Part shown: positions 1 through 8,798 of the stretch, piece after piece
Layout of the letters: every line of letters starts with the position of its first letter
Numbering within the stretch: position 1 is the stretch's first letter
NCBI GenBank assembly: GCA_945889005.1
Contig: CAMDBI010000016.1
Location: forward strand, 24,203 to 88,202
Length of the DNA stretch: 64,000 nucleotides
DNA from: Bacteroides fragilis
GTDB lineage: Bacteria > Bacteroidota > Bacteroidia > Bacteroidales > DTGW01
Direction: 5' to 3'
Notes under the pieces: model-generated
What the model was told of the DNA's origin: nothing
Database searches by the model: none
The model's input: only the letters and a program-made list of their open reading frames with translations
Position numbers and translations under genes: made by a program

Positions 1-1
1 A

Positions 2-709
2 GTCCTTACTGACACTACTTTTGGATTCGATACAGCCATGGGTATTGCTGTTGAGGCTATAGACCGCTTGCACAGTACAGCTTCGAGCCACCATCGAATA
101 ATTGTTGTCGAAATTATGGGCCATAGAGCAGGTTGGCTTGCTCTTGGTGCTGGTATTGCAGGTGGCGCCGATGTTATTCTAATTCCCGAAATACCCTATA
201 ATATAAATTCTGTTGCCGAATCGATATTGAATAGATACCGTACAGGAAAGTATTTTAGTATAGTAGCAGTTGCCGAAGGAGCTATGTCGAAAGAGGTCTA
301 TAAGAAATATGCATTAATCGACGAGAAAATTAAAAATTGCGTTTCGAAAGAAGAAAAGAAAAAATTTAAATTAGAAATGGCAGAGCTGCAAGAAACGCGA
401 GTCAATAGTACGTTGCAACTTGCCAATAAACTTAAAGAAGTAACAAACCTCGATTCTAGGGTAACCATTTTGGGTCACTTGCAACGTGGAGGAACACCAT
501 CGGCAGCCGACCGATTGCTTGCTACACGTTTGGGGACTGCTTGTTCCGATTATATTAAGAAAGGCCGTTATGGAATTATGGTTGCTGCACGTGGTGAAAT
601 CGAAGAGGCTGTTCCTTTAGAAGAAGTAGCTGGAAAACTCAAAACCATTCCAGCCAATCATCATTGGATCGATAGTGCCAAAAAAGTAGGAACCTGCTTG
701 GGCGAATGA
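2..709 (+). CDS. pfkA: 6-phosphofructokinase, C-terminal part
   Basis: This is the 3' end of a phosphofructokinase gene; the reading frame is open from base 2, so the start lies outside the window. The enzyme phosphorylates fructose 6-phosphate in cytoplasmic glycolysis. The visible 235 residues contain TFGFDTA, the substrate-binding [12 protein letters not shown] block followed by [14 protein letters not shown], and the [15 protein letters not shown] block near the C-terminus. The MGH in place of MGR and the PEIPYN stretch resemble the long mixed-substrate (group III) PFK subfamily, where either ATP or PPi can be the donor. The donor-site residues are upstream and cannot be read, so ATP versus PPi use is open. 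A long hairpin follows the stop codon. Confidence 0.93.
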   Translation, partial: VLTDTTFGFDTAMGIAVEAIDRLHSTASSHHRIIVVEIMGHRAGWLALGAGIAGGADVILIPEIPYNINSVAESILNRYRTGKYFSIVAVAEGAMSKEVYKKYALIDEKIKNCVSKEEKKKFKLEMAELQETRVNSTLQLANKLKEVTNLDSRVTILGHLQRGGTPSAADRLLATRLGTACSDYIKKGRYGIMVAARGEIEEAVPLEEVAGKLKTIPANHHWIDSAKKVGTCLGE

Positions 710-715
710 TTATTT

Positions 716-797
716 AAAGCTTTATTATCGTGGTGAACATTGCCCAAAAGAACAACGTGGCTTTTGGGTTTAAGACATTGGTAATAAAGCTTTTTCT
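716..797 (+). terminator. Two-tier hairpin terminator after pfkA
   Basis: AAAGCTTTATTA (716-727) pairs with TAATAAAGCTTT (782-793), followed by a short T-rich tail. A second stem, CCCAAAAG (743-750) with CTTTTGGG (761-768), is nested inside. It starts a few bases after the pfkA stop codon. Confidence 0.6.
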
Positions 798-1189
798 TAA
801 TATCTGAAAATTAGATTTTTTTCTATTTTCGGTCAATTCTATTTTCTTACTTTTCTTAAAAAATTGACAGCATACCTTCGTATATTAGGTAAAGAACCCC
901 AAAGTATTTTTTAATCGAAAAAGGTAATGGAGAGTTGTAATAATTGATCCGATGACTATGCTACAATATAACATGTGTACCATTTAAGCCGACGAAATTC
1001 CTATACCAATGTAGATCTCAGTCTTCCTCGAATGCAAAACAAAGTTTCGGGCACAAACAACAAAATCGGACACAGAACAGCTGCAAATGAATTGATAACT
1101 GTTGCTGAATATATGAGAGAATGGTCTCCCTTTATTTTTTGTGAATAAAAATAAAAAAAACATTGTTAAGAAAAACATGAAGGGTATAA
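798..1189. other. Gene-free stretch, no recognisable content
   Basis: About 390 bases without a convincing gene. A 64-codon open frame on the minus strand (984-1178) has no recognisable motif, no promoter and low-complexity ends, so I do not call it. Together with the candidate small RNA and the promoter of the next gene it fills a 770-base gap between pfkA and the DUF5063 gene. Confidence 0.5.
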
Positions 1190-1322
1190 AAACAGAAAAA
1201 CCGGATATCTCCGGTTCTGTACTAACAACTAACTAAAACTAACTACTAATTATGAAATTTTTATATTTTGAATGTCTTACTATCTAACTAACGTAGTTCA
1301 ATTTGTTTTATTGTATCGAACG
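1190..1322 (-). ncRNA. Candidate small RNA with own promoter and terminator
   Basis: On the minus strand a good Bacteroidota promoter (1329-1359) is followed about 115 bases later by a hairpin, AACCGGA-GATA-TCCGGTT (1199-1216), and a T-rich run on the minus strand. A transcript would be roughly 130 nt. It has no substantial open frame and carries a TTAGTTAG-type repetitive tract in the middle. It does not match an RNA family I can name. The presence of promoter and terminator in the right order and orientation is seen; the transcript is inferred. Confidence 0.45.
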
Positions 1323-1328
1323 ACAATG

Positions 1329-1359
1329 CAAAGTTAATTCATTTACTGAACTAACCAAA
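1329..1359 (-). promoter_or_regulatory. Promoter of the candidate small RNA
   Basis: Read on the minus strand: TTTG (-33 box, 1356-1359), 19 bases, TAACTTTG (-7 box, 1329-1336). This is an exact match to the TTTG-N19-TAnnTTTG consensus of the Bacteroidota primary sigma factor. Confidence 0.6.
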
Positions 1360-1453
1360 TATTTTTTGAAAAAAAAACGAAAAAAAAATTAATAAATTTT
1401 AAAAAGCAGTTATACAGATATTTATATAAATGTTAAAAACAAAAATAAAACAT

Positions 1454-1461
1454 TACTTTTG
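1454..1461 (+). promoter_or_regulatory. -7 box upstream of the DUF5063 gene
   Basis: TACTTTTG fits TAnnTTTG and lies 19 bases upstream of the ATG. The -33 region, 19 bases further up, reads TGTT and is only a partial match. Confidence 0.4.
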
Positions 1462-1480
1462 CCAATAAATTGAAATTTGA

Positions 1481-2080
1481 ATGAAGATTAAACACGACGA
1501 ATTGGTATACTCCAAAAACGTTATTGAATTTGTGACTGTTGCAAACGAATTTTGTTTGTTTTCGGAAAATGCACTCGAATATGAGAAAACCGATTTTATT
1601 GATCGAACGCTAAAAATGCTTTCTTTGCTATATCTTAAAACGTCGCTTTTACAACAAACCGATTATATCAATCAAGATGGGAATGAAAAATTTGTAACAG
1701 AATTTGATTGGTTACTTATCAAAAACAATATAAGTACCTTGCTTGAGGACGATGATTTGTATCTCGACTTTTTTGACTCAAACATGGAAGAAACCGCAGA
1801 GCCTGTAAGTTGTAGTATATCAGAGAATATTGCTGATATTTATCAGGATTTAAAAGACTTTATATCGGTATACCGACTCAATATCCCCGATTTGATGAAC
1901 GATGCGCTTGCAGAATGTATCGATAATTTTGGTCAAATTTGGGGTTATAGGTTGGTAAATACTCTAAAAATATTGCATTTACTCAAAAATAAAAAAAATG
2001 ATGGCAAGAGTAGTTTTTTAACTAACGACACTACCGAGCGCTCGAGCCAACCCGAGAATCTGTTTAAGAAAAGAGGATAG
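1481..2080 (+). CDS. DUF5063 domain-containing protein
   Basis: A 199-residue, acidic, probably all-helical cytoplasmic protein with no catalytic motif I can point to. It resembles the DUF5063 family, known mainly from Bacteroidota, in length, in the N-terminal VIEFVTVANEFC-type start and in the DDLYLDFF stretch near residue 90. In that phylum it is commonly found just upstream of a 3'-5' exonuclease and an RlmI-like methyltransferase, which is the order here: the exonuclease ATG follows its stop by 6 bases, so the two are almost certainly co-transcribed. Function is unknown; the constant neighbours hint at RNA or DNA metabolism. The tail after about residue 175 is polar and low in complexity. 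Confidence 0.8.
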   Translation: MKIKHDELVYSKNVIEFVTVANEFCLFSENALEYEKTDFIDRTLKMLSLLYLKTSLLQQTDYINQDGNEKFVTEFDWLLIKNNISTLLEDDDLYLDFFDSNMEETAEPVSCSISENIADIYQDLKDFISVYRLNIPDLMNDALAECIDNFGQIWGYRLVNTLKILHLLKNKKNDGKSSFLTNDTTERSSQPENLFKKRG

Positions 2081-2086
2081 AATTTT

Positions 2087-2671
2087 ATGGAGCTTAAATT
2101 TAAAGAAAGTATAAGCAACGAAGAGCTCGATGTTTTACCATTGTTGAAGTTCGAGGGGCGAATAGAGGTAGTTGATACCTATACTCAAGCACAACATGCT
2201 TGTAATGCATTGAAAAAATATCATTTACTTGGTTTCGACACCGAAACAAAACCAACCTTTAAAAAAGGACGACTCAACGATGTGTGTCTGATACAAATAT
2301 CGAATCAAAGCGAATCGTATATTTTTCGAATCAACAAAATTGGTATTCCCGATGAACTTATTGAATTGTTTGTCTCAATGGAACATAAGAAAATAGGTGT
2401 TGCTATTAGAGACGATATAAATCAGTTGTCGAAAATTAAGAAATTTCAACCACATGGCTTTATCGATTTGCAATCGATAGCAGGTCAGTATGGAATTGCC
2501 GAAAAAGGGTTAAAAAAAATGGCAGGAATTGTTCTTGGAGGGCGAATATCGAAATCGCAGCGAACATCGAATTGGGAAAGTGTTGAGTTAACTGTTCCTC
2601 AATTGGTTTATGCAGCCACCGACTCATGGGCCTGCCTCAAAATATATGAACAGCTTTTACGAATACAATAA
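2087..2671 (+). CDS. 3'-5' exonuclease, DEDD/RNase D-like fold
   Basis: A 194-residue protein covering a single DnaQ-like exonuclease domain, without the HRDC domains of true RNase D. Exo I motif GFDTETKP lies near residues 48-55 (metal-binding D and E), a DDINQL segment with the second acidic residue near 104, and Exo III near the C-terminus in the YAATDSWACLKIYEQL stretch, the DEDDy arrangement. It should remove nucleotides from the 3' end of RNA or DNA; the natural substrate cannot be deduced. It sits 6 bases after the DUF5063 gene and 64 bases before the methyltransferase. Confidence 0.85.
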   Translation: MELKFKESISNEELDVLPLLKFEGRIEVVDTYTQAQHACNALKKYHLLGFDTETKPTFKKGRLNDVCLIQISNQSESYIFRINKIGIPDELIELFVSMEHKKIGVAIRDDINQLSKIKKFQPHGFIDLQSIAGQYGIAEKGLKKMAGIVLGGRISKSQRTSNWESVELTVPQLVYAATDSWACLKIYEQLLRIQ

Positions 2672-2735
2672 ATAATGCATTACAAATGGTTTTGCAAGCA
2701 TTTGTGATGCCATTAATATTAATTATATAAAAAAA

Positions 2736-3929
2736 ATGAAAAAACTAAGCAAGATAATATTGAAATCGGGAAAAGATCAATCGCTTTATCGGATGCATCC
2801 TTGGGTGTTTTCGGGGGCAATTAAAAAAATTGAAGGGCCGGTCGACGAAGGTGTTTTGGTCGAAGTGTATAACAATCAGGACGAGTTTATGGCCATTGGT
2901 CATTATCAAATAGGTTCAATAGCAGTAAGAGCATTGGCATTTGAGAAAACAGAAATAAACGCTTCTTTTTGGAAAAAACAAATTCAATCGGCATTCAATA
3001 TACGTCAAATGTTGGAACTCATCGACAACGATCAAACCAACGTTTATCGACTTATTAATGGCGAAGGCGACAATATGCCCGGTTTAATTGTCGATTTTTA
3101 CAATGGTACAGCTGTTATGCAATTTCACTCTATTGGTATGTATCTCGACAAAGAATATATTGTTGCTGCTTTAAAAGAAGTTATGGGCGATAGATTGATT
3201 GCTGTTTACGACAAAAGCGAAGCAACCATGCCTTTTAAATCGAGTGTTAAGGCCACAAATGGATATTTAATGGGAGAATCGGATAAGAGTTCAACCATTG
3301 TAACTGAATATGGCAACCGGTTTTCGGTCGATTGGGTAGAGGGACAAAAAACGGGTTTTTTTATCGACCAACGCGAAAATCGTAAAATGCTTGGCAAATA
3401 CTCTAAAGGCCGAAAAGTACTTAACATGTTTTGTTATACAGGAGGTTTCTCGGTGAGTGCATTACAAGGAGGAGCCGAAATAGTTCACAGTGTCGATAGC
3501 TCGAAAAAGGCCATAGACCTTACGAATATGAATGTACAGAGCAATTTTCCGAACTGCACCAATCACGAAGCCTTTGCAACAGATGCATTCGAATATCTCG
3601 AAAATATTAAAGACCAATACGATGTGATTGTGCTAGATCCTCCGGCATTTGCCAAACATCAGGATGCACTTCACAATGCTTTGCAAGGTTACAAAAGAAT
3701 TAACCAAAAGGCTTTTGAACAAATAAAACCCGGAGGAATTCTTTTTACCTTTTCTTGTTCGCAAGTTGTTTCGAAAGAAAATTTCCGTAAATCGGTATTT
3801 GCAGCTGCGGCATCGTCGAAACGTAAGGTTAGTATTTTGCATCAGTTAAGCCAACCGTCGGACCATGCCATAAACATGTACCATCCAGAGGGCGAATACC
3901 TCAAAGGGCTTGTCTGCTATGTCGAATAG
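2736..3929 (+). CDS. rlmI: RlmI-like SAM-dependent rRNA (cytosine) methyltransferase
   Basis: A 397-residue protein of the RlmI/RlmK family, which makes 5-methylcytosine in 23S rRNA using S-adenosylmethionine. The first 75 or so residues form a PUA RNA-binding domain (the HPWVFSGAIKK start is typical). The SAM fold begins near residue 220 with KTGFFIDQREN and continues with motif I, LNMFCYTGGFSVSALQGGA. The motif VLDPPAFAKH is followed by the FTFSCSQ cysteine segment near residue 345. Length is normal for the family. E. coli RlmI modifies C1962; the same target here is a family inference. Confidence 0.85.
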   Translation: MKKLSKIILKSGKDQSLYRMHPWVFSGAIKKIEGPVDEGVLVEVYNNQDEFMAIGHYQIGSIAVRALAFEKTEINASFWKKQIQSAFNIRQMLELIDNDQTNVYRLINGEGDNMPGLIVDFYNGTAVMQFHSIGMYLDKEYIVAALKEVMGDRLIAVYDKSEATMPFKSSVKATNGYLMGESDKSSTIVTEYGNRFSVDWVEGQKTGFFIDQRENRKMLGKYSKGRKVLNMFCYTGGFSVSALQGGAEIVHSVDSSKKAIDLTNMNVQSNFPNCTNHEAFATDAFEYLENIKDQYDVIVLDPPAFAKHQDALHNALQGYKRINQKAFEQIKPGGILFTFSCSQVVSKENFRKSVFAAAASSKRKVSILHQLSQPSDHAINMYHPEGEYLKGLVCYVE

Positions 3930-3988
3930 CATACTGAAACTTTATGAACTTTTAACATTATAAACTTTTTAACTTTCTACTTATTTAA
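3930..3988. repeat. Degenerate AACTTT word tract
   Basis: The spacer before gmk is built from repeats of the word AACTTT(A/T), for example GAAACTTTATGAACTTTTAAC and then AAACTTTTTAACTTT. It is one of several intergenic tracts in this window made of short degenerate words. Confidence 0.5.
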
Positions 3989-4573
3989 ATGGGCAAATCT
4001 ATTATATTTTCGGCACCTAGTGGAGCGGGCAAAACTACAATTATTGGCGAATTGTTGAAAAAACCAGAGCTAAAGCTCGAATTTTCGATTTCGGCAACCA
4101 GTCGAAATCCCCGAAATGCCGAAGTGAACGCGAAAGATTATTATTTTTTAAGTAAAGAAGATTTTCTTCAAAAAATTGACAAAAATGAGTTTGTTGAATG
4201 GGAAGAAGTTTATAATGGTAGTTATTACGGAACATTGAAACAGGAACTCGAACGAATATGGAGCAAAGGAAAGCTAGTTGCCTTCGATGTCGATGTAAAA
4301 GGTGGTTTAAATCTCAAACGAATTTTTAAAAACGATGCATTGCTTGTGTTTGTAATGCCTCCTTCGGTCGAAGAGCTCGAACGCCGTTTGCGTGGTAGAG
4401 GTACCGAATCGGAAGAAACCCTCAAAACCCGTATTGACAAAGCGAAATACGAGATAAGCTATGCAGAGCAATTCGATGTAATTATTACAAACGATGTTCT
4501 TGAACAAAGTGTTGAAAAAGCGAGAGAAACCATAGAAAAGTTTTTAAATTCGGAAAGAAATAATGGATGTTAG
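3989..4573 (+). CDS. gmk: Guanylate kinase
   Basis: A 194-residue cytoplasmic enzyme that transfers phosphate from ATP to GMP. The P-loop SAPSGAGKTTI lies at residues 8-18. The GMP-binding segment follows: ISATSRNPR near 34-42, YYFLSKEDF, and EWEEVYNGSYYGT near 70-82. The VAFDVDVKGGLNLK stretch and the lid segment (RRLRGRGTESEE) complete the family pattern. Length is typical. nadD lies 139 bases downstream on the same strand, a pairing often seen in Bacteroidota. Confidence 0.96.
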   Translation: MGKSIIFSAPSGAGKTTIIGELLKKPELKLEFSISATSRNPRNAEVNAKDYYFLSKEDFLQKIDKNEFVEWEEVYNGSYYGTLKQELERIWSKGKLVAFDVDVKGGLNLKRIFKNDALLVFVMPPSVEELERRLRGRGTESEETLKTRIDKAKYEISYAEQFDVIITNDVLEQSVEKARETIEKFLNSERNNGC

Positions 4574-4712
4574 TAGAAGTAAATAGAAGTTAGAAGATGA
4601 AGGTAATTTAGCCTTGTGTAGGTTGATTTATTCCGTTAACTTCATCTAACTTCCAATAATTTCAGTTATTTCCATTAACTTCCAATAACTTCTGTTATAT
4701 TCATTTTTTAAT
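4574..4712. repeat. Inverted GAAGTTA/TAACTTC word tract
   Basis: The left half carries AGAAGTAAATAGAAGTTAGA and the right half carries the complement word several times (TAACTTC, ATAACTTC). GAAGTTAGAAGATGAAG near the start can pair with CTTCATCTAACTTC, so the transcript would fold into a large hairpin between gmk and nadD. No open frame. Confidence 0.5.
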
Positions 4713-5303
4713 ATGAAAACAGGCTTATTTTTTGGATCATTTAACCCCATTCACATTGGGCACTTGGCTATAGCAAACTATATGGTTGAGTATTCCGATA
4801 TGGAGCAGGTTTGGTTTGTAGTAAGCCCTCACAATCCGCTAAAAAAGAAAGAGTCTTTACTTTCCGACATTCATCGCCTTACTATGGTAAGGATAGCAAT
4901 AGAATACGATCGTAGGTTTAAGGCCTCGAATATTGAATTTGACCTTCCTCAGCCATCGTACACTATCGATACCCTGGTATATCTCAAAGAGCAACATCCC
5001 GATCGAGAGTTTGTGATTATAATGGGAGCCGACCAAATCTCGGCTTTTACCAAATGGAAAAATTACGAGGAACTTATAAAATCTACAAAACGATATGTTT
5101 ATCCTCGTCCGGGAAATACGATAGACATCAATGATCCATTAATGCAAAATGCTCAATTGATAGACGCTCCACAAATGGATATTTCGTCGAGCTTTATCAG
5201 AAGCGCGATAGCTCAAGGCAAAGACATACGACATTTTCTTCATCAAAAAGTTTGGGAGTTTATCGACGAAATGAATTTTTATAAAAAAACATACAAGTTA
5301 TGA
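4713..5303 (+). CDS. nadD: Nicotinate-nucleotide adenylyltransferase
   Basis: A 196-residue enzyme of NAD synthesis that adenylates nicotinate mononucleotide. The nucleotidyltransferase signature GLFFGSFNPIHIGH (residues 4-17) carries the (H/T)xGH-type catalytic motif. The second signature, DISSSFIRSAI, lies near residue 155. IMGADQISAFTKWKNYEE near residues 103-120 is also characteristic. Length is normal. The stop codon overlaps a short unrecognised open frame (ATG at 5300), which I do not call. Confidence 0.95.
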   Translation: MKTGLFFGSFNPIHIGHLAIANYMVEYSDMEQVWFVVSPHNPLKKKESLLSDIHRLTMVRIAIEYDRRFKASNIEFDLPQPSYTIDTLVYLKEQHPDREFVIIMGADQISAFTKWKNYEELIKSTKRYVYPRPGNTIDINDPLMQNAQLIDAPQMDISSSFIRSAIAQGKDIRHFLHQKVWEFIDEMNFYKKTYKL

Positions 5304-5461
5304 GTTTTAGTATTACATTTGCATCAACAGTACTCGCCACGCTACCCATTAGAACAGCGTCCCAGGGCGGGTCTTTTGCTTTTATATACTTACCGGAATT
5401 CATAGAGGCAATCTTTGCGTATAGATTTTTTTAATCCAAATGGTTTTATTACTTTTTAGAT

Positions 5462-6072
5462 ATGAAATATGCCAAACCCGCAATTGATTTAAATCTTCAG
5501 TTAGCAAAGCTTCGAAGCCGAGGTCTACTTATTGCTGATGAACCGGCAGCAATAAGCATTTTACAAAATATAAGCTATTATCGGCTTGCCGGATATTGGT
5601 GGTCTAAGCAGTTTGATAAGGTGAATCACATGTTCAAGCCAAACAGCACTTTTGAAAATGTTATAGCAATATACAATTTTGACAGAGAGCTTAGAATATT
5701 AATTTTTGACGTAATTGAGCGTATCGAAATATCATTTCGCACGAAACTTATTTATCATCTATCGCACGAAATTTCACCATGGTGGTTCGAAGATAGCTCC
5801 AATTTTAAAAATGTCGTGGAGCATACAGAAACTCTTTTGGCTATTGACCGAGAGCTTGGACAAACCAAAGAAGTGTTTATTAAAGAGCATTTCAAAAAAT
5901 ATCATACTGATTCGCGTAGACCTCCTGCATGAAATACTTGCTCGACAGGGTTATTCCAGTTAAGCAGTTTTCGCAGAAACTTCAAGACTTGTTAAAACAA
6001 TATAAAAATATTGACCCCAATGCATTGGGTCTAAAACCCAACTGGCAAACCGAGCCACTATGGCAGATGTAG
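5462..6072 (+). pseudogene. Abi_2-family abortive-infection protein, internally deleted and frameshifted
   Basis: The first 156 codons (5462-5932) read as the N-terminal half of an AbiD/AbiF-type (Abi_2) protein: NISYYRLAGYWW near residue 36, FDRELRILIFDVIERIEISF near residue 70, then ISPWWF. The frame ends at TGA right after RRPPA. In another frame from 5929 there follow about 47 codons that match the normal C-terminus of the same family (KYLLDRVIPVKQF, then NIDPNALGLKPNWQTEPLW). About 100 residues that should lie between, including the conserved RN.CAHH-type segment, are absent. So this is a phage-defence gene with a central deletion plus a frameshift, probably inactive. Both ends are still well preserved, which suggests recent loss. 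Confidence 0.75.
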
Positions 6073-6172
6073 TGAAATCCGACATATTTGTTTCTAATTG
6101 TAGGGTTTTGGCAAAGCTTTGAAATCCAAACAGATCATAGCCGTAAATGGTAACAATAATAATCAACAACTT

Positions 6173-8641
6173 ATGTACCCAATTAAGCTTCAGGAAATTG
6201 CAGATGCAACACACGGAACAGTTCATGGAAATGGCAACGAACTTGTTTCGCTCGTTGTAACCGATAGTCGAAATTCGGGTAGTTCAACACAAGCAATATT
6301 TGTTGCAATTAAGGGAGCTCGCCACGATGGACATTTTTTTATCGAAGAACTTATTAAAGAAAAAGGGTTTAGGAATTTTGTTGTAAATCAATTGCCTGAG
6401 AATGCTCAGAAACTCGAAGCAAATTTTATTGTTGTTGCCGATACGCTTATATGTTTGCAACAATTGGCTAAATGGTACAGGAGAAAATTCAACTGCCCCA
6501 TAGTAGCAGTAAGCGGAAGTAACGGCAAAACCATTGTTAAAGAATGGCTTTATCAATTGCTGCATGCCGACAGAGTTGTTACCCGTAGTCCTCGAAGCTA
6601 CAATTCGCAAATTGGAGTTCCGCTTTCAATCTTGAATCTTTCAGAAGCTACTGAAATTGGCATATTTGAGGCCGGAATATCTGAAGTTGGAGAGATGCAA
6701 AAGCTTGCCGAAATAATTAACCCTGAAATAGGTATTTTTACAAATATTGGGCAAGCGCATCAGGAAAACTTTCAGTCTTTGCTCGAGAAAGCAAAAGAAA
6801 AGCTTAAACTTTTTGCAAACTGCAAGCAATTGATTTATTGTTCGAAATACAATGAAATAAACCAAGCTGTTAACGAATGTTCCGACAAGCAATTTCGAAC
6901 GTATACTTGGTCTGTTGCAGCTAGCCACCAACCCGATTTGCTTATTAAACGAATTGTAAATAACAATCTAAATACCGAGATCGAAGCCGAATTTAATAAA
7001 ATGAATGTTAGCATACGCATCTCTTTTACCGACAAGGCTTCTATAGAGAATGCCATTCATTGCTGGTTGTTTATGCTTATTTCGGGTTATAGTAACAACA
7101 GTATAAAGGAGCGTTTTGCTCAATTGAACCCAGTAGAAATGCGATTGGAACTCAAGAAAGGAATTCGAAACTGTACTATTATCAATGATAGTTATAATTC
7201 CGATTTGCAATCTGTGTCAATAGCATTAGATTTTTTGAACCAACAGTATCAGCACACCACAAAAACCCTTATTATTTCAGATATTTTTCAAAGTGGAAAA
7301 GACGAGGATGCGCTATATAAAGAGCTTGGAGCATTGATTGGTTCTAAAAATATAACAAAAATAATAGGAGTAGGGAAATCAATAGCCCGTAGTGCCCATC
7401 ATTTCAATATCGAAAAGGAATTTTTTCTTGAAACATCAGATTTGATAGACCAACTGTATAGACTAAACTTTAACAATGAAGCTATATTGATTAAAGGATC
7501 ACGGAAATTTGAATTCGATAAAATAGCTTCGCAACTTGAGCAAAAAGCCCATCGAACGGTAATGGAAATAAACTTAAGTGCAATGGTTCACAATTTAAAC
7601 TACTTTCGGTCGAAGCTCAAACCCAATACAAAACTTATGGTTATGGTAAAGGCATTTTCTTATGGCAGTGGTACATACGAAATAGCCAATATGCTCAATT
7701 ACCAAAAAGTCGATTATTTGGCAGTTGCTTTTGCCGATGAAGGAGTCCTACTGCGTAACTCGGGAATAAAATTGCCTATAGTTGTTATGAATCCCGAAGA
7801 AAATGCATTCAGGCTTATGATTGAACATCAATTAGAGCCCGAAATATATAGTTTTAGGGCTTTTTCGTTGTTTACTTCGATTCTCGAAAAGCTCGAAATA
7901 GTCGATTATCCCATTCACATCAAATTCGATACAGGCATGCATCGATTGGGCTTTCTGCCACACGAAACCGACGATTTAATTGCTCTGTTGCGTAAAAACA
8001 ATAAGATACGTGTTAAGTCGGTTTTTACACACCTAGCCGGAGCGGACGAAGAAGAGCACGATGCCTATACCGAGCAACAAAATCAAATATTTCAGGATAT
8101 ATGCCAAAAGCTCCAAGAGAATATAGGATATACTTTTATTAAACACCTATTAAACTCGGCAGGAATCGAGCGTTTTAATCATTTCGATTCGGATATGGCT
8201 CGTCTGGGTATTGGTTTATATGGTATTAGTGCTGAAGATCAAAGCAAACTGCGAACAGTAAGTACTCTGAAATCGTATATTTCGCAAATTAAAACAATAT
8301 TGAAAGGACAAACAGTTGGATATAGCCGTAAAGGCAAAACCAATGAAGATACAACAATAGCAGTTATTCCCATCGGATATGCCGATGGGCTCAGCAGAAG
8401 ACTGAGCAATGGCAAAGGTTATATGTATGTAAATGGTCAAAAGGCTCCAATAATTGGCAATGTGTGCATGGATATCTGTATGCTCAACATCAATGGTATA
8501 AAAGCTCACGAAGGCGACGAAGTAGAAATTTTTGGCAACAATATTCATGTCAATGAGGTTGCACAAGCTATGGATACCATTCCCTACGAAGTGTTAACCA
8601 GTATTTCGCCTAGAGTAAAACGCATTTATTATCAGGAATGA
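6173..8641 (+). CDS. murF-alr: Bifunctional MurF - alanine racemase fusion
   Basis: A two-enzyme peptidoglycan protein of 822 residues, a fusion typical of Bacteroidota. Residues 1-450 are MurF, which adds D-Ala-D-Ala to UDP-MurNAc-tripeptide: Mur N-domain with VVTDSRNSG, ATP loop AVSGSNGKT near 113, and NDSYNSD near 340. Residues 465-822 are alanine racemase: MVKAFSYGSGTYE with the PLP lysine near 493, FDTGMHRLGF, and the DMARLGIGLYG and IGYADGLSRR blocks. I start at the ATG at 6173 (MYPIKLQEIAD) because Mur N-domains begin this way; an upstream in-frame TTG at 6119 would add a low-complexity tail. Fusing the racemase to the ligase couples D-Ala supply to its use. Confidence 0.94.
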   Translation: MYPIKLQEIADATHGTVHGNGNELVSLVVTDSRNSGSSTQAIFVAIKGARHDGHFFIEELIKEKGFRNFVVNQLPENAQKLEANFIVVADTLICLQQLAKWYRRKFNCPIVAVSGSNGKTIVKEWLYQLLHADRVVTRSPRSYNSQIGVPLSILNLSEATEIGIFEAGISEVGEMQKLAEIINPEIGIFTNIGQAHQENFQSLLEKAKEKLKLFANCKQLIYCSKYNEINQAVNECSDKQFRTYTWSVAASHQPDLLIKRIVNNNLNTEIEAEFNKMNVSIRISFTDKASIENAIHCWLFMLISGYSNNSIKERFAQLNPVEMRLELKKGIRNCTIINDSYNSDLQSVSIALDFLNQQYQHTTKTLIISDIFQSGKDEDALYKELGALIGSKNITKIIGVGKSIARSAHHFNIEKEFFLETSDLIDQLYRLNFNNEAILIKGSRKFEFDKIASQLEQKAHRTVMEINLSAMVHNLNYFRSKLKPNTKLMVMVKAFSYGSGTYEIANMLNYQKVDYLAVAFADEGVLLRNSGIKLPIVVMNPEENAFRLMIEHQLEPEIYSFRAFSLFTSILEKLEIVDYPIHIKFDTGMHRLGFLPHETDDLIALLRKNNKIRVKSVFTHLAGADEEEHDAYTEQQNQIFQDICQKLQENIGYTFIKHLLNSAGIERFNHFDSDMARLGIGLYGISAEDQSKLRTVSTLKSYISQIKTILKGQTVGYSRKGKTNEDTTIAVIPIGYADGLSRRLSNGKGYMYVNGQKAPIIGNVCMDICMLNINGIKAHEGDEVEIFGNNIHVNEVAQAMDTIPYEVLTSISPRVKRIYYQE

Positions 8642-8798
8642 AATGTCCATGATTCGGAAATCACCAAATGGGATGAATAACCAATGGACATTCAATGTGA
8701 CCTTATTATGTAAATATGTACACATTAAATATTTTGCACATTTAAAAAAATAAGTGCATATTAGCGAGTACAAAAAAATGAATTTCTAACATTCGGGT

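Noticed and set aside
984..1178. 64-codon open frame on the minus strand in the gap after pfkA
   Set aside because: Low-complexity ends, no recognisable motif, no promoter; likely chance in AT-rich DNA.
5300..5434. 44-codon open frame overlapping the nadD stop by ATGA
   Set aside because: No similarity recognised, no ribosome site or conservation evidence; the overlap alone is weak support.
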